The notes beneath the pieces were generated by a model. The model was not told where the DNA came from, did not search any database, and was given only the letters and a program-made list of their open reading frames with translations. Source: Geosiphon pyriformis (Eukaryota; Glomeromycota; Glomeromycetes; Archaeosporales; Geosiphonaceae). Taken from it: a DNA stretch of 64,000 nucleotides. Location of the stretch: positions 1 through 64,000 of the forward strand of contig JAAOMT010000054.1 of the NCBI GenBank assembly GCA_016748015.1, given 5' to 3'. Each line of letters starts with the position of its first letter. Positions within the stretch are counted from its first letter, which is position 1. The translations under genes and the position numbers were made by a program. Shown here piece after piece: positions 45,658-57,339 of the stretch.

Positions 45658-47121
45658 TTATATCTGATTTTTGTTGATCATTTGGGTTGGTATTACCACA
45701 ACAGGTAACCAATCAGGTCGTTTGTAATATTTCTTGAGTTGTGTGCCATGAACAGGGCAATCATTGAAGATTGTTCCATATTGATCTTGTAAGATATAAG
45801 AACCATTGTTCAAAACTTTGTTGACTATAAAGAGTCTTTTCCACTGGCTAGAGAATTTATCACCATAGACATTGTCTCTGTCTAAATGGTATTCTAAAAC
45901 TAAGTTACCAACACTTAAAGAAAGTGTTTTATATGTTTTCTTTTTCTTAAGCTTCTCTTGGAATTGTTTTATCTTTTCAAAGACAATTATCCGTGCTTCT
46001 ACTAATGAGTCAAAAATGGTACCAAGTCTTCTTTGCAAAGTGTCTTTGTAATTCCCTATTGTTATTTCTTCAAAGGGTATTGTCTCAATGTCAGTTTTTA
46101 TTGGTAGAGTTGCCATTTGTCTATAGAGTAGATAAAAGGGTTCATAACTTGTTATGTCATGATTTACAGTTCTATAAGTGAACAAAGCTGAAGGCAGTAC
46201 TTTGTCCCATAAGTTTGTTTCTTTGCTGGTTTTGGCTAGGGTTTCACATAGTATTCTATTAAAACGTTCCACTAGGCCATTTGTTTGGGGGTAATAAGGA
46301 GAGAAAAGTTTGTGACATATTCCCATTTTTCTGCAAAGTTCTTCAACAAGTGTACTGAGAAAAGCTCTTCCTCTGTCAGATAAAAGTTCTTTGGGGCAGC
46401 CATAGCGACAAATAATATTTTCATAAATGAAATTGGCTATTGAGACTGCTATTTAGTCTGGAGTGGCTCTTGCTTCTACCCACTTTGTAAGATAGTTGGT
46501 AGCTGTAATAATGTATCTGTTACCATCAGGAGTTATTGTTAAAAGTCCAACAACATCTATACCAATTCTGTTAAAGGGTTGACCAACAGAGATTGGATGG
46601 ATATCTTTTTTGCGATTGGGTTTTTCTCTTTTTTGGCAGATATTACAGGTTTTGATGTATTCAGCAATGTCTTTTCCTAAGATAGGCCAATAATAACGAG
46701 CTAGAGTTTTCTGAATTGTTTTTGTTTTTCCAAAGTGTTCAGCTAATGGATCAGTGTGCATATTGTAGATCACAATTTCTCTTTCTTCAAATCTGATGAC
46801 TCTTTGGGGGCAGTCAGGATCTTTTCTATTTCTTTTGTATAACTGGTTTTGGCGAATCAAATAGAAATTTGATTGTTTGTGCAAATGTTTTCTTTGTTGT
46901 TGTGTGTATTTTGGTGGGTATTGTTCTTTACCCAAAAATTCCATTAAGGCAGAGTAGTTGTCCAAGTCCATTATTGTGTTTGTCAAAAAGGGAAAATTAC
47001 TAATAATTAAATTGGTTTGGTTTGAGAGGGTTGTTCTGTTACTAGATGGTAAGTCTGGAAAGAATGTCAGCATTTTGATAATTAGCTCTTTTGCGATGTT
47101 GAATATCATAGTCGAATTCAT
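45658..47121 (-). pseudogene. pol: G3c integrase, nearly intact
   Basis: The zinc region keeps HTDPLAEHF and CNICQK (HHCC complete). The core keeps D in IGIDVVG (about 46555), D in LLSDRGRAFL (about 46375) and E in GLVERFNR (about 46270), so the triad is complete. The C-terminal GPY/F-like tail holds VLEYHLDRDN, FSSQWKRLFIVNK, GSYILQDQYG and PVHGTQLKKYYKRPDWLP. One TAG (46453-46455, Gln) and a junction near 46327 break an otherwise open reading. Confidence 0.9.
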
Positions 47122-48420
47122 CCAAGTGGAGTATTCAGTGAGTTATCCATTTGTGTTCTAGCCTCTTTTTGTTGTGCAGCCAAACCAAAACTTGGTGATC
47201 TGTTACCACCAAAAACTTCACACCAAGAAGATACTTACTCCAGTAACTGGTGGACCATACTACTGCTAAGCATTCTTGTTCAGTGACTGAATAGTTCTGT
47301 TCTATTGAGGAAAGGGTTCTACTGGCATAGGCTATGACATGTTTTTTGTCATCTTCATCTTTCTGGAAGAGAACAGCACCAAGTCCAAAGCCAGATGCAT
47401 CAGTATGGAGAATAAAGGGTCGATCTAGATCAGGTTGCTTGAAGATGAGTTCTGTAACCAGTTTTTTTTAAAGTTTCAAAGGCTTTTTGCTAATGTGTTC
47501 TCCAATAGTAATTGACATTTTTCCTGAGTAGCTGATTGAGAAGAGAGGCGATTTTGGAGAAATTCTTGACAAATTTGTAATAATAAAAGGCCAAACCAAG
47601 AAAAGAGTGTAGTTTATGAATGTTCATTGGTTGTTTGATGTTTTAGACTTTTTCAACTTTGGCTGGGTCAGGAAAGATTCCATCTTTTGTGATAAGATGA
47701 CCAAAGAACTGGGTGGATTGTTTTCCAAAGAAAAATTTGATTGGATTGATCTTGAGACCAGCATTTCTAAGGAGATCAAAAACCTTTTGCAAATGTTCCA
47801 GGTGTTTATCCTAGGTTTTTGAGTATACCATTATGTCGTCCAAATAGACTAGAACAAAGTTTTCCTTGACTGATTCAAATACTTTATCCATTAAGCGTTG
47901 AAAGGTGGGAGGGGCGTTGATAAGACCAAAAGGCATGACTGTGAATTCATAGGTGCCATACTTGGTGATGAAGGCAGTTTTCTTTCTGCTTTCTGGATCC
48001 ATCTCTACTTGCCAGAATCTAGCAGTTAAGTCAATGGTTGAGAAGAAAGCAGCATTTTTGAATTGGTCTAACATTGCATCAATCTTAAGAAGTGAGTACA
48101 TGTCTCTTTCAGTGATGGCATTTAATTGGCAGTAGTCGACACAGAAGTGTAGTGTTCCATCTTTCTTGGATACCACTACAACTGGGAAAGCCCATTCACT
48201 CTTGGTTTCTTATATGAATCCAAGTTCTTTTATCCGGTTTATCTTTTTCTTGATAAACTCATCATTGCACCAATTGGATTGATAAGGCTTCAAATGGATG
48301 GGTCGAGTTTCTCTGGTGGTGATGGTGTGTTGTATCACATGAGTATGTCCAAAGGTATCACCTTCTTTGGAGATAACTGGGTTATTTCTAGCCAGCAAAT
48401 TTTCAATGTCTATTTTTCTT
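47122..48420 (-). pseudogene. pol: G3c RT and RNase H
   Basis: RT: FCVDYCQLNAITERD, FFSTIDLTARFWQVE, MPFGLINAPPTFQ and an intact YLDD (about 47834-47845). RNase H: ILHTDASGFGLGAVL with D kept, [13 protein letters not shown], then DEFDYDIQHRKRAN. Lesions are TAG for Trp just after VYSKT (47811), shifts in the T/A run near 47462-47470 and around 47600, and stops between RT and RNase H. The open RT piece is 47811-48176. Confidence 0.88.
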
Positions 48421-49633
48421 TCTTCTGAGGAGGGTTTTTTTGTTCTATAACCAGTAATTGGATCTCAGATGGTTTATTTTCAAAGAACTTCTGTACTTCT
48501 TTCAATTCTTCTCTGGGTATCAAACTGATTGGTTTCTAATCTCTGTAATAGATCAGGCATGATTTGCATTTATCGCTTAGAGAATACAAGAGTTTGTTGT
48601 ACTAACACCAGACACAAGAACCATGCCACCAAAAACTGTATTTGGCTTTCTTGCCAGGTTTTCTTTCAAAAGTTCTTTTAAGGATATCATAATAAGGCCA
48701 GCAGATCAGCTTGCCATTTACAATGATTCCTTCTTTGTCTGCTTTAACATTATCCAGTGGTTTGTCATTGCTGGTGAAAGTGGTATAAGCGAGTTCAGCA
48801 GTTTTTTCTTGCTCTTTTTGTTCTTCTTCATTATCACTTTCTTTATCATCTGATTTATCTGATTGTGCTTCTTCTTGGTTTTGTTTGAGTACTGGAGAAG
48901 TTGTTTAATGGTGACACTTAACCACAATAAGTTTCTTACCACATCTGATGGTTAATTCACAAAGTTCATAATCAAGCAAAGCTTTTGCTTTCTTGAGCCA
49001 TTCATTGCCAACAATGATGGTGTATTCTTTGGCTTCAGAAACTTCCATGTCAGTTTCAATGCTGATTCCATTGATGCGGACAGGAACAGCTTTGGCAATA
49101 CCCAGTTCTTTCTTTTTGTTACCATGTATGTTGGTTATTGGTCTGGTGGAAGATTCATCAATCTTTCTACCAATTGCTTCCAAGAAGTGTTTGGCAATGA
49201 CACTAACAGATGATTCACTATTCAGAATTAAGTCAATGAAGTATCCAGCCATTTGGGCTTTACAAATCAGAGGTGTGACATTGCTGTTGTCAGCAAGTCC
49301 AGCTTGGCAAGAGTGCTTGTTGGTTTTTGGTGTCTTTTTTTTTGGAATCAAGGATTTGCAAAGATCCTTTCTGAACTGTGGGTGGGTTATTAACTGGCCA
49401 AAGGTAATATGTGCTGGGGTTTTCATGAAATCTTTGACAACGGAATAGGGTTCAGATTTTTGTACAATTTCTGGGGGTTCTAATTTTGGGGAATTCTTAA
49501 AAACTTTAGCCTTTGGTGGCTCATAGTTATTAGTGGCAGAAGTTGAGGCTTTGTTGGGGTCTAAAACGAAATCAGCCTTGGCTTTCTTCTTCTTTCTGGT
49601 TGGTTTTGAGGTGTTGATTGCTAGTTCATCCAT
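48421..49633 (-). pseudogene. pol: G3c protease and linker
   Basis: The open piece 48905-49633 starts MDELAINTSKPTRKKKKA and carries the protease core LILNSESSVSVIAKHFL, where D-S-G reads N-S-E. IIVGNEWLKKAKALLDYE and an acid/Lys-rich linker follow down to RT (48718-48900), then a Cys region near 48560-48610. The plus-strand ORF 48993-49448 is an antisense shadow. Confidence 0.85.
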
Positions 49634-49719
49634 GTTATGGTCATCATCAGTTAAGTTAAAAGCGTAAAAGAGGTTTTCTTCTGGTTGGCTTGCACTTTCA
49701 CTCTTTGAAGATGTGCCTA

Positions 49720-51267
49720 CTAATTTAAAGGCTGATAAACAGTGGCTTCAACTAGGGAATCCTCTCCAAAGAAATTGATGTTGGCATGATTGGGTTTTTG
49801 ATTGGGGACATTGTTGTTGGGTCTGTTGTTTTGGTTATCATTGTTTTTGGAAGCTGGAGGAGGCAGTGGAGGATTGTTGCAATCTCTGGAAAAATGTCCA
49901 GTTAATCCACATCTATAATACACAAAAGAGCCACGATTTTGCTGTCTTTGGTAAGGAAGTTGCTGGGGCTAATTAAAATGGTTTTCAAATCTGGGTCTTT
50001 GTGATTGCTGGTTATCTTTGACTGCTTGGGCTAATGGTTCTAATAGCCGAGCAAGATTTGCTGTAAGTCTATCTATTAATTGTTCATTTGGATTTTGTGT
50101 CTGGGCAGCAAAAGAAGTAGTGGCCATTTGAGGAATAGGAGCCATAATAGGAGCAAGAGCAAAAACTGGAAGTGTGGATCCCAAATGTATTCTTTGATTG
50201 TCTTCAATTCTTTGGGTGAGTTCAATGGTCATATCCATGGTGGGATTATTTTTTAAAGCCAAGAGAGGCCAAAGAGCATATAATAAATCAGTTCTCAATC
50301 TTTTTGTGAAGGAGTAGATCTTTTGCTCTTCAGTCCAGTTTCTACCAGAGTCTACACGCTTGATGAGTTTTTTGATTGCTTTGGCATATTCGGTCACAAT
50401 TTCACCAGGACTTTGGGTTCTTCTTTCTAATTCCATACGCCATTTGGATATTAAGATAGGGGTTCTGAATTTGTTTTCAAACTGGGTAGTGAAAGAGGTA
50501 TTGTTTTCTCCAATATTTGCTGGGGTCCATCTAACAATTTTTTGTTGAGCACCAGCATTGGTTTCTTGTAAAAACCAGGTAGCAGAGGAGCTTTAGAGAT
50601 AGCCACCAACGATTTGGAACTTATATTCATCATCATACTGGTTTGCAGTGGCTGCTCTTTCAAAATCATCCAACCATTCAATTGGATCTTGGGCATCACC
50701 TCTGAATAGGAGTAGTGGAGTGTTGTTTCTTTGTCTCAAAGCAGTTTGTATGCCTTGGAAGACGGCCAGGATGTTTGCTTGTATTGGATTATGGGCCATT
50801 GGTTCAGAAGTTACTGTTTGAGTGGAATGTTCTAATTCACTTAAAAAGAGATCAAAAATAAGAGCAGTTTGGTAACTTTCTTCTTCTGTTTCAAGGGGAG
50901 TTATAGTTGATTGGTGAGCAGCAACCCAAATGTGTATTTGGTGATTCAGATATTCAAAATCAGGGGGCTGTTGTGTGAAAGTTGTAGAGTATAAAAGCTG
51001 ATTGATGCTATTATTTCTTTCTTCAAAGTTGTCTTCAAAATAAGCTTGGTCAAAGTAATAGGTTGTATAAGTTGTGTAGGTTTCAGCTGAATGCTCATTC
51101 AGGAACCAGTTCCAAAAGTCTTGAAATTGTCTGTTGGATTGTTTTTCAATGAGAAAGCAGATCAAGCAGGAGGGCAGAGAATTAAGTTCAATGAAATTTA
51201 AGTTGTTTCTGTTGTATACTGCAAAGTATTCTTCTGATTGCTATGGCAGATATGAGTAATCACCCAT
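49720..51267 (-). pseudogene. gag: G3c gag
   Basis: The likely start ATG is at 51267 (MGDYSYLP), matching the G3b start MDDYLYLS. A TAG (Gln) follows eight codons later. Open pieces are 51165-50593 and 50436-49969. The gag domain reads PIEWLDDFERAATANQYD, then MELERRTQSPGEIVTEYAKA. The zinc knuckle near 49880-49920 reads YYRCGLTGHFSRDC; the first Cys is Tyr. Confidence 0.85.
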
Positions 51268-51319
51268 ACAATGAGTGAATAAGTGAATTTTGACAACCTC
51301 ACAGAGAGCACCACTTTTA

Positions 51320-52021
51320 TGTTACAGGTTGGAGTAACAAGCTAACAAATAGCAAGAGAGAACAGGATTGTAGAGTGATAGAAATAATCAAAGGGGATTT
51401 AACTTCAAAGAGCGAATTGAATAAGTATGGATTCAATGTGCAAGATCAGTCTCATAAAATATCTCAATCACTATTCTTTTCAAAGGTAACTGGGGAATCT
51501 GAAGGTAGAGAGATAGTCCATACTGTCAACAATTGATCACCACTGGTATAATTCTATGCCTTACATCAGTGCTCTTAGAATTCAATATTAGGTATTAACT
51601 TGTGCTTTTCAGTTGCATTTATTCAAATAATCTTCAAATGCTACAATTATATACGTCAGGAAAAGGCCAACAAGTAATCTTTTATCCTAAAATGTTCAGA
51701 TACTTGAAGGTAGGGAAAAAGAAATTAGCGATAAGAAAGTGATTGAGATGAAAGTTGTTATTTTTATTTATTTGATTCTTGTCTGAGAGATGATTTTCTA
51801 CAGCTAAGAGACTTATTGCTTATATAGCTATTGAAAGTGGTCAATGACCAGATCAATGACTAGGTCAATGATCAGATTAATAATCAGGTCAATGATCAAG
51901 TCAACAGTCAGGTCATTGATCAGGTCAATGATCACTATCTAAAAATAGAGTGGCTAATTATATAACATCAGTGGCTAACACATGTGATAATTAATAAAAA
52001 TTATGGGTTTCAACCATAACA
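51320..52021 (-). repeat. G3c 5' LTR (702 bp)
   Basis: On the minus strand it starts TGTTATGGTTGAAACCC (52021) and ends ACCTGTAACA (51320). The primer-binding site TGGTGCTCTCTGTGAGG follows at 51313 downward. It has about nine 12-bp units (51838-51943) against about five in the 3' LTR. Confidence 0.92.
51838..51943 (-). repeat. 12-bp U3 minisatellite, about 9 units
   Basis: Plus-strand units such as GGTCAATGACCA, GATCAATGACTA, GGTCAATGATCA and AGTCAACAGTCA are direct tandem copies. They lie between the ACTATCTAAAAATAG block and the TATATAGC box. Confidence 0.9.
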
Positions 52022-52698
52022 ATATAATAAGAATATTAAAATCCAGTTTAGAATCAATCTTAGAATCAATACTCATAATTAATTAATTATTTCTTATTTC
52101 TTCCTTCAAAAGATGGTTTTTTATAATTTAAAGCAGAATCAAATTACATATCAATAAAATTATTAATTATTACTTAAATTTATGCTATTATTGTTTGATT
52201 AAGAAATATTCATCACTTCTACTTTATTAACACTTTATGTTGATAAAATCTAATACTTAACTATACTGAACCAATAGCTCTTAATTATGACTATTGATAG
52301 AATATTAATTTCTTATTTTCTTTTTTTATTCTTTTTTATTTTTTGTTATTTTTTTTGTTTCAATTTTTTGTTTACTAATTAATTAAAAAGATTAAGCACT
52401 GAATAATCTGACATTAAGGATAATCTGATAAAAAACCCAAAAATAAAGATAGAGAACTCGGAAATTGAAGATAGTTTACCAAAAGAGCATGATTGTCAAA
52501 ATAAACCAGCCACCACACTAAAGAAAAAATTTGACAGAATAATTATTTTGAAAGACTACTAAAACAACCATTAAATCTCTGTTTATTATACAAAGAACTT
52601 TACTAAAACTTTTAGATATTACTAACATTATCAAGCTATTGAGCACCAAGTTACAAATTTGTTATTTGTTTTTATACTCCAAATAATCATCTGTAATA

Positions 52699-53100
52699 CT
52701 ATTATTATAAACAATTCTTTGGTCCAACATGTTTTTAAGATAAAAAAAATTCCTGATTGGTTAATCTCAATATATTTTTTGTTTAAAAACAAAATTTTGG
52801 TTATAATTCTGAGTTTTTATGCTGATATGTCTACTGGTATGCAATTTGATTAAGCTTTTAATATTAACTTCATAATTTCTAAAGCAGTTAATTTTAGCTT
52901 TTTTATGATTCTGGGTGGTGATTTCAATAAGAATAGTTCTAAAAAAAGTGCAAGTTTTAAGAAGTGTACAGATTTGGGTCTGATTAACTTATTTAAAAAA
53001 CACTCTTTGGTTAAAGTTCCTACTTAATATAACTTTAAAGGAGCTGAAAAGATTATTAATTACATTTTTGTTAATGAAAATTTGTTGTCAATAGTTATAG
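52699..53100 (+). pseudogene. LN2 endonuclease (EEP) remnant
   Basis: IIINNSLVQHVF, then LISIYFLFKNKILVIILSFY (the I-S-x-Y-A-P region of LINE endonucleases) and LGGDFNKN (about 52911-52934, catalytic GGDFN kept). It continues with FKKCTDLGLINLF and VKVPTY. The N-terminal third of the domain is missing. Confidence 0.78.
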
Positions 53101-53949
53101 TACATAAAATTAGTATTGTGTCTAAATTTTTTAACACAGATTATAAGACAGTCTTGGTTTTAATTAGATTAAGAAGTCTTTTAAATATATGTTTAAATAA
53201 TATCTGCAAGCAAACAAATAAGAATCATTAAAAGTTTAATGTTAAAGATACAAATAGTACTAAATAGACTCATTTTAAAGAATATATTTCTGTCAGATTG
53301 TCATTAATAATAGATAAATTTATAAATGCAAAGGCTTTTGGCAATTTAAATATTATATAAGATAAGGTAAAAAAGATGATAATAGATTCAACTAATTCTA
53401 CTTTTTTTAAACATTAATTTAGTAAGTTTAAATGTTCAATAAATAGACAATTATCAAAGTTTCTTGGGCTAAAATTATTGATTGCCAAGATTGTAAAAAG
53501 TTTAGAAATAGGCAATAGGCTTGAGTATAATTGCTTTCTTAAAAGATGATCAATAATTAATGACAAATCAGCTTTTAAGGTTGATTTTATGATTTAGAAT
53601 AGTACAACTTTAATAGAAACTATTAAACAATTGTTAATAATCAGAAAAAAATATAAAAGATTCAAGTATTATAAATCAAAAATTGCCAGAAATATGGCTA
53701 TTAAGAAAGCAATTAAAAAATAAATGGAAAATTTTAGTTTTGATAAGGAAAGTATAATTAAAAGTGTTTTGAATTGGTCTTTTTATAAAACAATCTTGAA
53801 TTATTTGGTGATTGAAGAGAATTTGGTATTAGAATTAAAAGAGGTAAAACACAAAGTTGATAAAATTAGAGTAGATTGGATAAGAAAATACAGAATGCTC
53901 TTAGTGCTGTCTATTACATAATTATAACAATATGTATTATTAAGTTATA

Positions 53950-55150
53950 TAAAAAAAAATGCTTTTACTAAAGTCATAAATGATATTGATACACATAAGT
54001 TGGTCATGATAATTAAAGATCTGCTGAATAACAAGGCAGTTAGTTTGTTTGGTATATTAAATAAACTAAAAAAGTATTACTATAATAAAATAATGAATTG
54101 CTTGCTAAGTTTATTGAATTTTTGTCTGGCTTTTAGTAAAGTTCTAACTTTTTAAAAAAGAGTGTGAGTCTCTATAATTTCTAAGTTATATAACTAAAAA
54201 GATGTTTTAACAAATATACAGTCTATTGTTTTTATCAATGCTGCTATGAAGATATTTTCTAAGATTTTGTTTAATCATATTTTATATGCTTGTACTAAGT
54301 ATAATATTTTTTAAGGTAACAAATTTTTGGTCTTAAAAAGAATTTTGACTTAATTTCCTATGTTTTCAGTTAGGTTAGTAATAGAAAATGCTTTAGAAAA
54401 GAATAAAAAAATCTGATTAGTTCTGCAAAATATGTGTAAAACTTATAATTTAGTTAAATAATAATACTTAAAGGCTAATTTAAAGTAAATCAAGATATGT
54501 AACAAATTTATTAAGTTTTTTGAGAACATATATGCTAATATAATCAACAGAGTAATGACTGATTTTGGTCTCTTAGATAAGTATAGGATGCTAAATAAAC
54601 TGGATCAGAGTGAAGTTTTTTTACCACTCTTGTAGAAAATCTTTTATGACTCTTTGTTGTATAAAGTTAAAAAACAGAAGCATTTGTGTAAATATAGAAT
54701 TAACATGAATTTTGTGGTAAAAACAGACAAGATTAAGACAAGTAGTAATAGATCTTCTTTCTTTATAACAAGTGTTTTTGTTGATAATACAATTTAGATG
54801 AAAAATAGTCAGATCTTAATACAACATATTTTGAATATTGTTAGCAAATTTTTTGAGATTAATAATATTTCTATTAACAATGACAAAACTGTGGTAATTT
54901 TGATTAATTAAAAAGTTATGAATGCTTTTTTACATATTAGTGGTTAGTCAATTTCAATAGCTAAACAGAATAAGTTTCATAAGTATTTGGGCATTTTTTT
55001 ATCTACAGAAGGCTTGTCTAAATCCAGTCTTGCCAAAGCATATTTGAACATTAAGTTCTTTTCTAACTTGGTTCTCAGAAAAATATTGTCAAATAAACAA
55101 TTTTTTTATTTGGTCTCATCAGTTTTGCAGTTCATTATTAACTACTAAAT
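53950..55150 (+). pseudogene. LN2 reverse transcriptase remnant
   Basis: NNKAVSLFGILNKLKKYY (K-A-x-G-x-D-G-I block), a middle region with MTDFGLLDKYRMLNKLDQSE, the catalytic box FVDN (about 54776-54788; FVDD expected) and INNDKTVVILIN. The block SKSSLAKAYLNIKFFSNL follows. Inactive through stops and D-to-N. Confidence 0.8.
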
Positions 55151-55829
55151 GTAGTTTAATTTTATGTTTAAAAGTATATGTTTGAAGTAAGATGTTATGT
55201 TGAAAAAAAAACTTAAGTCTAAGACTAACTTGCTAAGGAATTTTTTTAATGAAATTTTGTATTGCTTTTCATTCTATGGATTGAAAACATTTAAACAGTT
55301 GTAGACGAAAAAGAAGATTGCTTTATTAATTGGGTTTTCTAATGTGCCTAGAACTTTTGGCCAATTGTTTAACTATTATTTTCTGGATTTACAAGTTTTT
55401 GAATTGGGCTCTATTAAATTTTCTGCAATATCTTGTTAGATTAAGAGTCAATTTTGTAAACAATTTTTTGGCAGGTATTGTAAAAATTTTTTTAAATAAC
55501 AGAATTTTTTTGGCCAATAATCTGCCCAGTATATTTTATGGTGCTAGATACTTTCTTATATCAAAAATTTTGAAAAACTATTTCTTTTATGATGTGGTTT
55601 TTCTTTAAAGCAATTTGGTATTGTTTTTAATAACAAATTATTAGACAAGCATAAATCAATAATAAATTAAAAGATTTTTTGCTACTGAATAAAGTTGAGT
55701 CCTAGAGATTTAGTGCCTTTATAATTTATAAAAGCTTTAGTTTATATAGATAGACATTGTGGTAAAGCTGATAAAATTGTTCACAATTCTGTTTGTTTAA
55801 ATTTCATTCATTCAAGTGGTTTTTTGGAC

Positions 55830-56160
55830 ATTTGGAAACATTTATATAAATTATAAACTAGTGCTTTTAACATTTATACAAATAGTTTTTTGAAACAATT
55901 AAGTACTATTAAGATTGCTGGTAGAGCAGCAGCATATTTTATTAATGTTAAGATAAATATAGGTATTAAAATACATGAATTGCTGTCTTTTATTATGTCA
56001 GAACTTCAAGCTATTGCTTTAATTTTAAAATATGTGTCTTTGTTCTGCTTGGTAGTTATATACACAAACAATCAAACAGTTTTGAATATATGTGTTCTAA
56101 AATTTAAAATGTGTTCCAGAATTCAAAATGTATCAATCAGACTTCAAAAATAAATGCCGA
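55830..56160 (+). pseudogene. LN2 RNase H domain remnant
   Basis: YTNSFLKQLS, AGRAAAYFINVKINIGIKIH, SELQAIALILKYV and VIYTNNQTVLN show the D-x-S/G, E-L-x-A and D-N-x blocks of LINE RNase H, with catalytic Asp as Asn at the first and third sites. The open piece is 55890-56153. Confidence 0.72.
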
Positions 56161-57339
56161 ATAAAAAGATATCATATATTTAATTTAGGTAAGACTAAGA
56201 ATATTTCTGTTAAATAAGTGAAAATCAAGGGTTATTTGAAAAATATTGGCAATAATAGGGCTAATATTCTTGTAGACAATATAGCACACTCTGGTTTTGT
56301 TCTTTTTAAAAGAATTTATAATAGGTTTATTATGACTGATAGTTAAGTTGTTTTAAGAAATACTTACTACTTTGTTTGGGACATTTATAGAACTGTTTGT
56401 TGTGCTCAGTAGGAAGCTGGTTTGGATGCTAAGATTATAAATAAAACAATAATTAGGAAATTGAACTGGATTAATACTACTACAATATAATATTTAGACT
56501 TATATATGCTCTTAAAATTTATTAACAGAGCTTCAGCCATTTTTTGCATATATTTGATAAAAATGGTTTATTAGAAACTGCCAGTTGCTATTAGAAAAAG
56601 ACTTTATGACAAAAATTATCTTAGAGTATTATGCTTAATATGTAAAGATATCAAACTATCTGATCATGTTTTTATTTGCTCAAATAAAGTGGTTGTACAT
56701 TCTGATATTTTGGTAAATTATGTTAAATTATGAAAATTTTTGGTGGTTGGTTGCTTTCCATTATTGTTTTTGGTAATATGTACTCTCTTTTCTAAGATAT
56801 TAAATATTGGTATTTATGCATATTTGTGTAAATATTTCATTTTTAAGAACTGAATAGAGAAGACCACCATATATTTTAATAATAGAAAAAAGGCTGGATT
56901 GGTAATAGTTGATTTTGTTTGCTATTTGGCTAAGAAACACCAGAATAAGTTGTGGTTATTTAGAGCAAAATTTAAAGCAAACATGAAAAAAAATGGTTTA
57001 ATTAGTAATACAAGGGAAGTTTTCAGTCTTTTTTGTGATAAATTTAATTGTCTGTTGGTAAGAGTTGTTTATTTGCTTGAAGTTATTGAGTCATTTATTG
57101 TAAGTTTTGATTTGTATAAGACTTGTTCTTTTTTTCTGGTGTTTGTAATAATATAAAAATATATATAAGTATATAATATTGTTTTAATTAGTCTGAGTAG
57201 TTAGTTACATGTAATAAGCATATGAGCTATATTTAGTTGGATTTACTTAGCTTGTTTCTGTACTCTAAATAGTGATTGGGCTGTACTTGTTAAATGAATA
57301 ATAAAAAATAAAAAATAAAAAATTGTTTTTAATATTTAA

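Larger units (their letters stand above)
44326..52021 (-). mobile_element. full-length Ty3/gypsy element G3c inside G1b LTR
   Basis: 7696 bp, with LTRs at 51320-52021 (5') and 44326-44991 (3'), PBS, gag, protease, RT, RNase H, integrase and ORF3, all on the minus strand. ATAT on both sides (44322-44325, 52022-52025) is a 4-bp target duplication. It is the best preserved G3 copy: RT YLDD and the integrase triad are intact. Remaining lesions are single stops, a frame loss in RNase H near 47460, a lost Cys in gag and D-to-N in protease. LTR identity is about 90 percent by eye, mostly transitions. Confidence 0.93.
30823..52698 (+). mobile_element. Ty3/gypsy element G1b, split twice by nested insertions
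   Basis: Its own sequence is 30823-34124, 41871-44325 and 52022-52698. G3b sits in RNase H and G3c in the 3' LTR. Order: linker and Cys region, dUTPase, RT, RNase H, integrase, post-integrase reading, 3' LTR. The 5' LTR, gag and protease are missing; it starts after the G2b LTR. Its first 300 bases are homologous to 16800-17204 of G1a, so the two are different copies. Confidence 0.75.
44046..52698 (+). repeat. G1b 3' LTR, split by G3c
   Basis: The left piece is 44046-44325 (starts TGTTACTTATAAAAAATAC, after purine tract AAAAAGAAGAAGATA). The right piece is 52022-52698 (ends ATCATCTGTAATA). Together they make about 950 bp, comparable to the solo LTR (935 bp). The right piece shares GTTATTTGTTT and the TAAAAAACCC, AAGGATAATCTGA and CATTAAATC blocks with the other G1 LTRs. 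Confidence 0.8.
52699..57322 (+). mobile_element. LINE copy LN2 (5'-truncated, decayed)
   Basis: Plus-strand order: endonuclease, linker, reverse transcriptase, RNase H, C-terminal region and an A-rich tail of TAAAAAA units (57297-57320). It is similar throughout to LN1. Its 5' end begins inside the endonuclease, immediately after the G1b LTR. Stops are everywhere. Confidence 0.82.

Noticed and set aside
48993-49448. 151-codon ORF on the plus strand, similar to the minus-strand ORF at 36880-37152
   Set aside because: Both are antisense to the G3 protease region. Their similarity follows from the homology of G3b and G3c, with no independent sign of coding.
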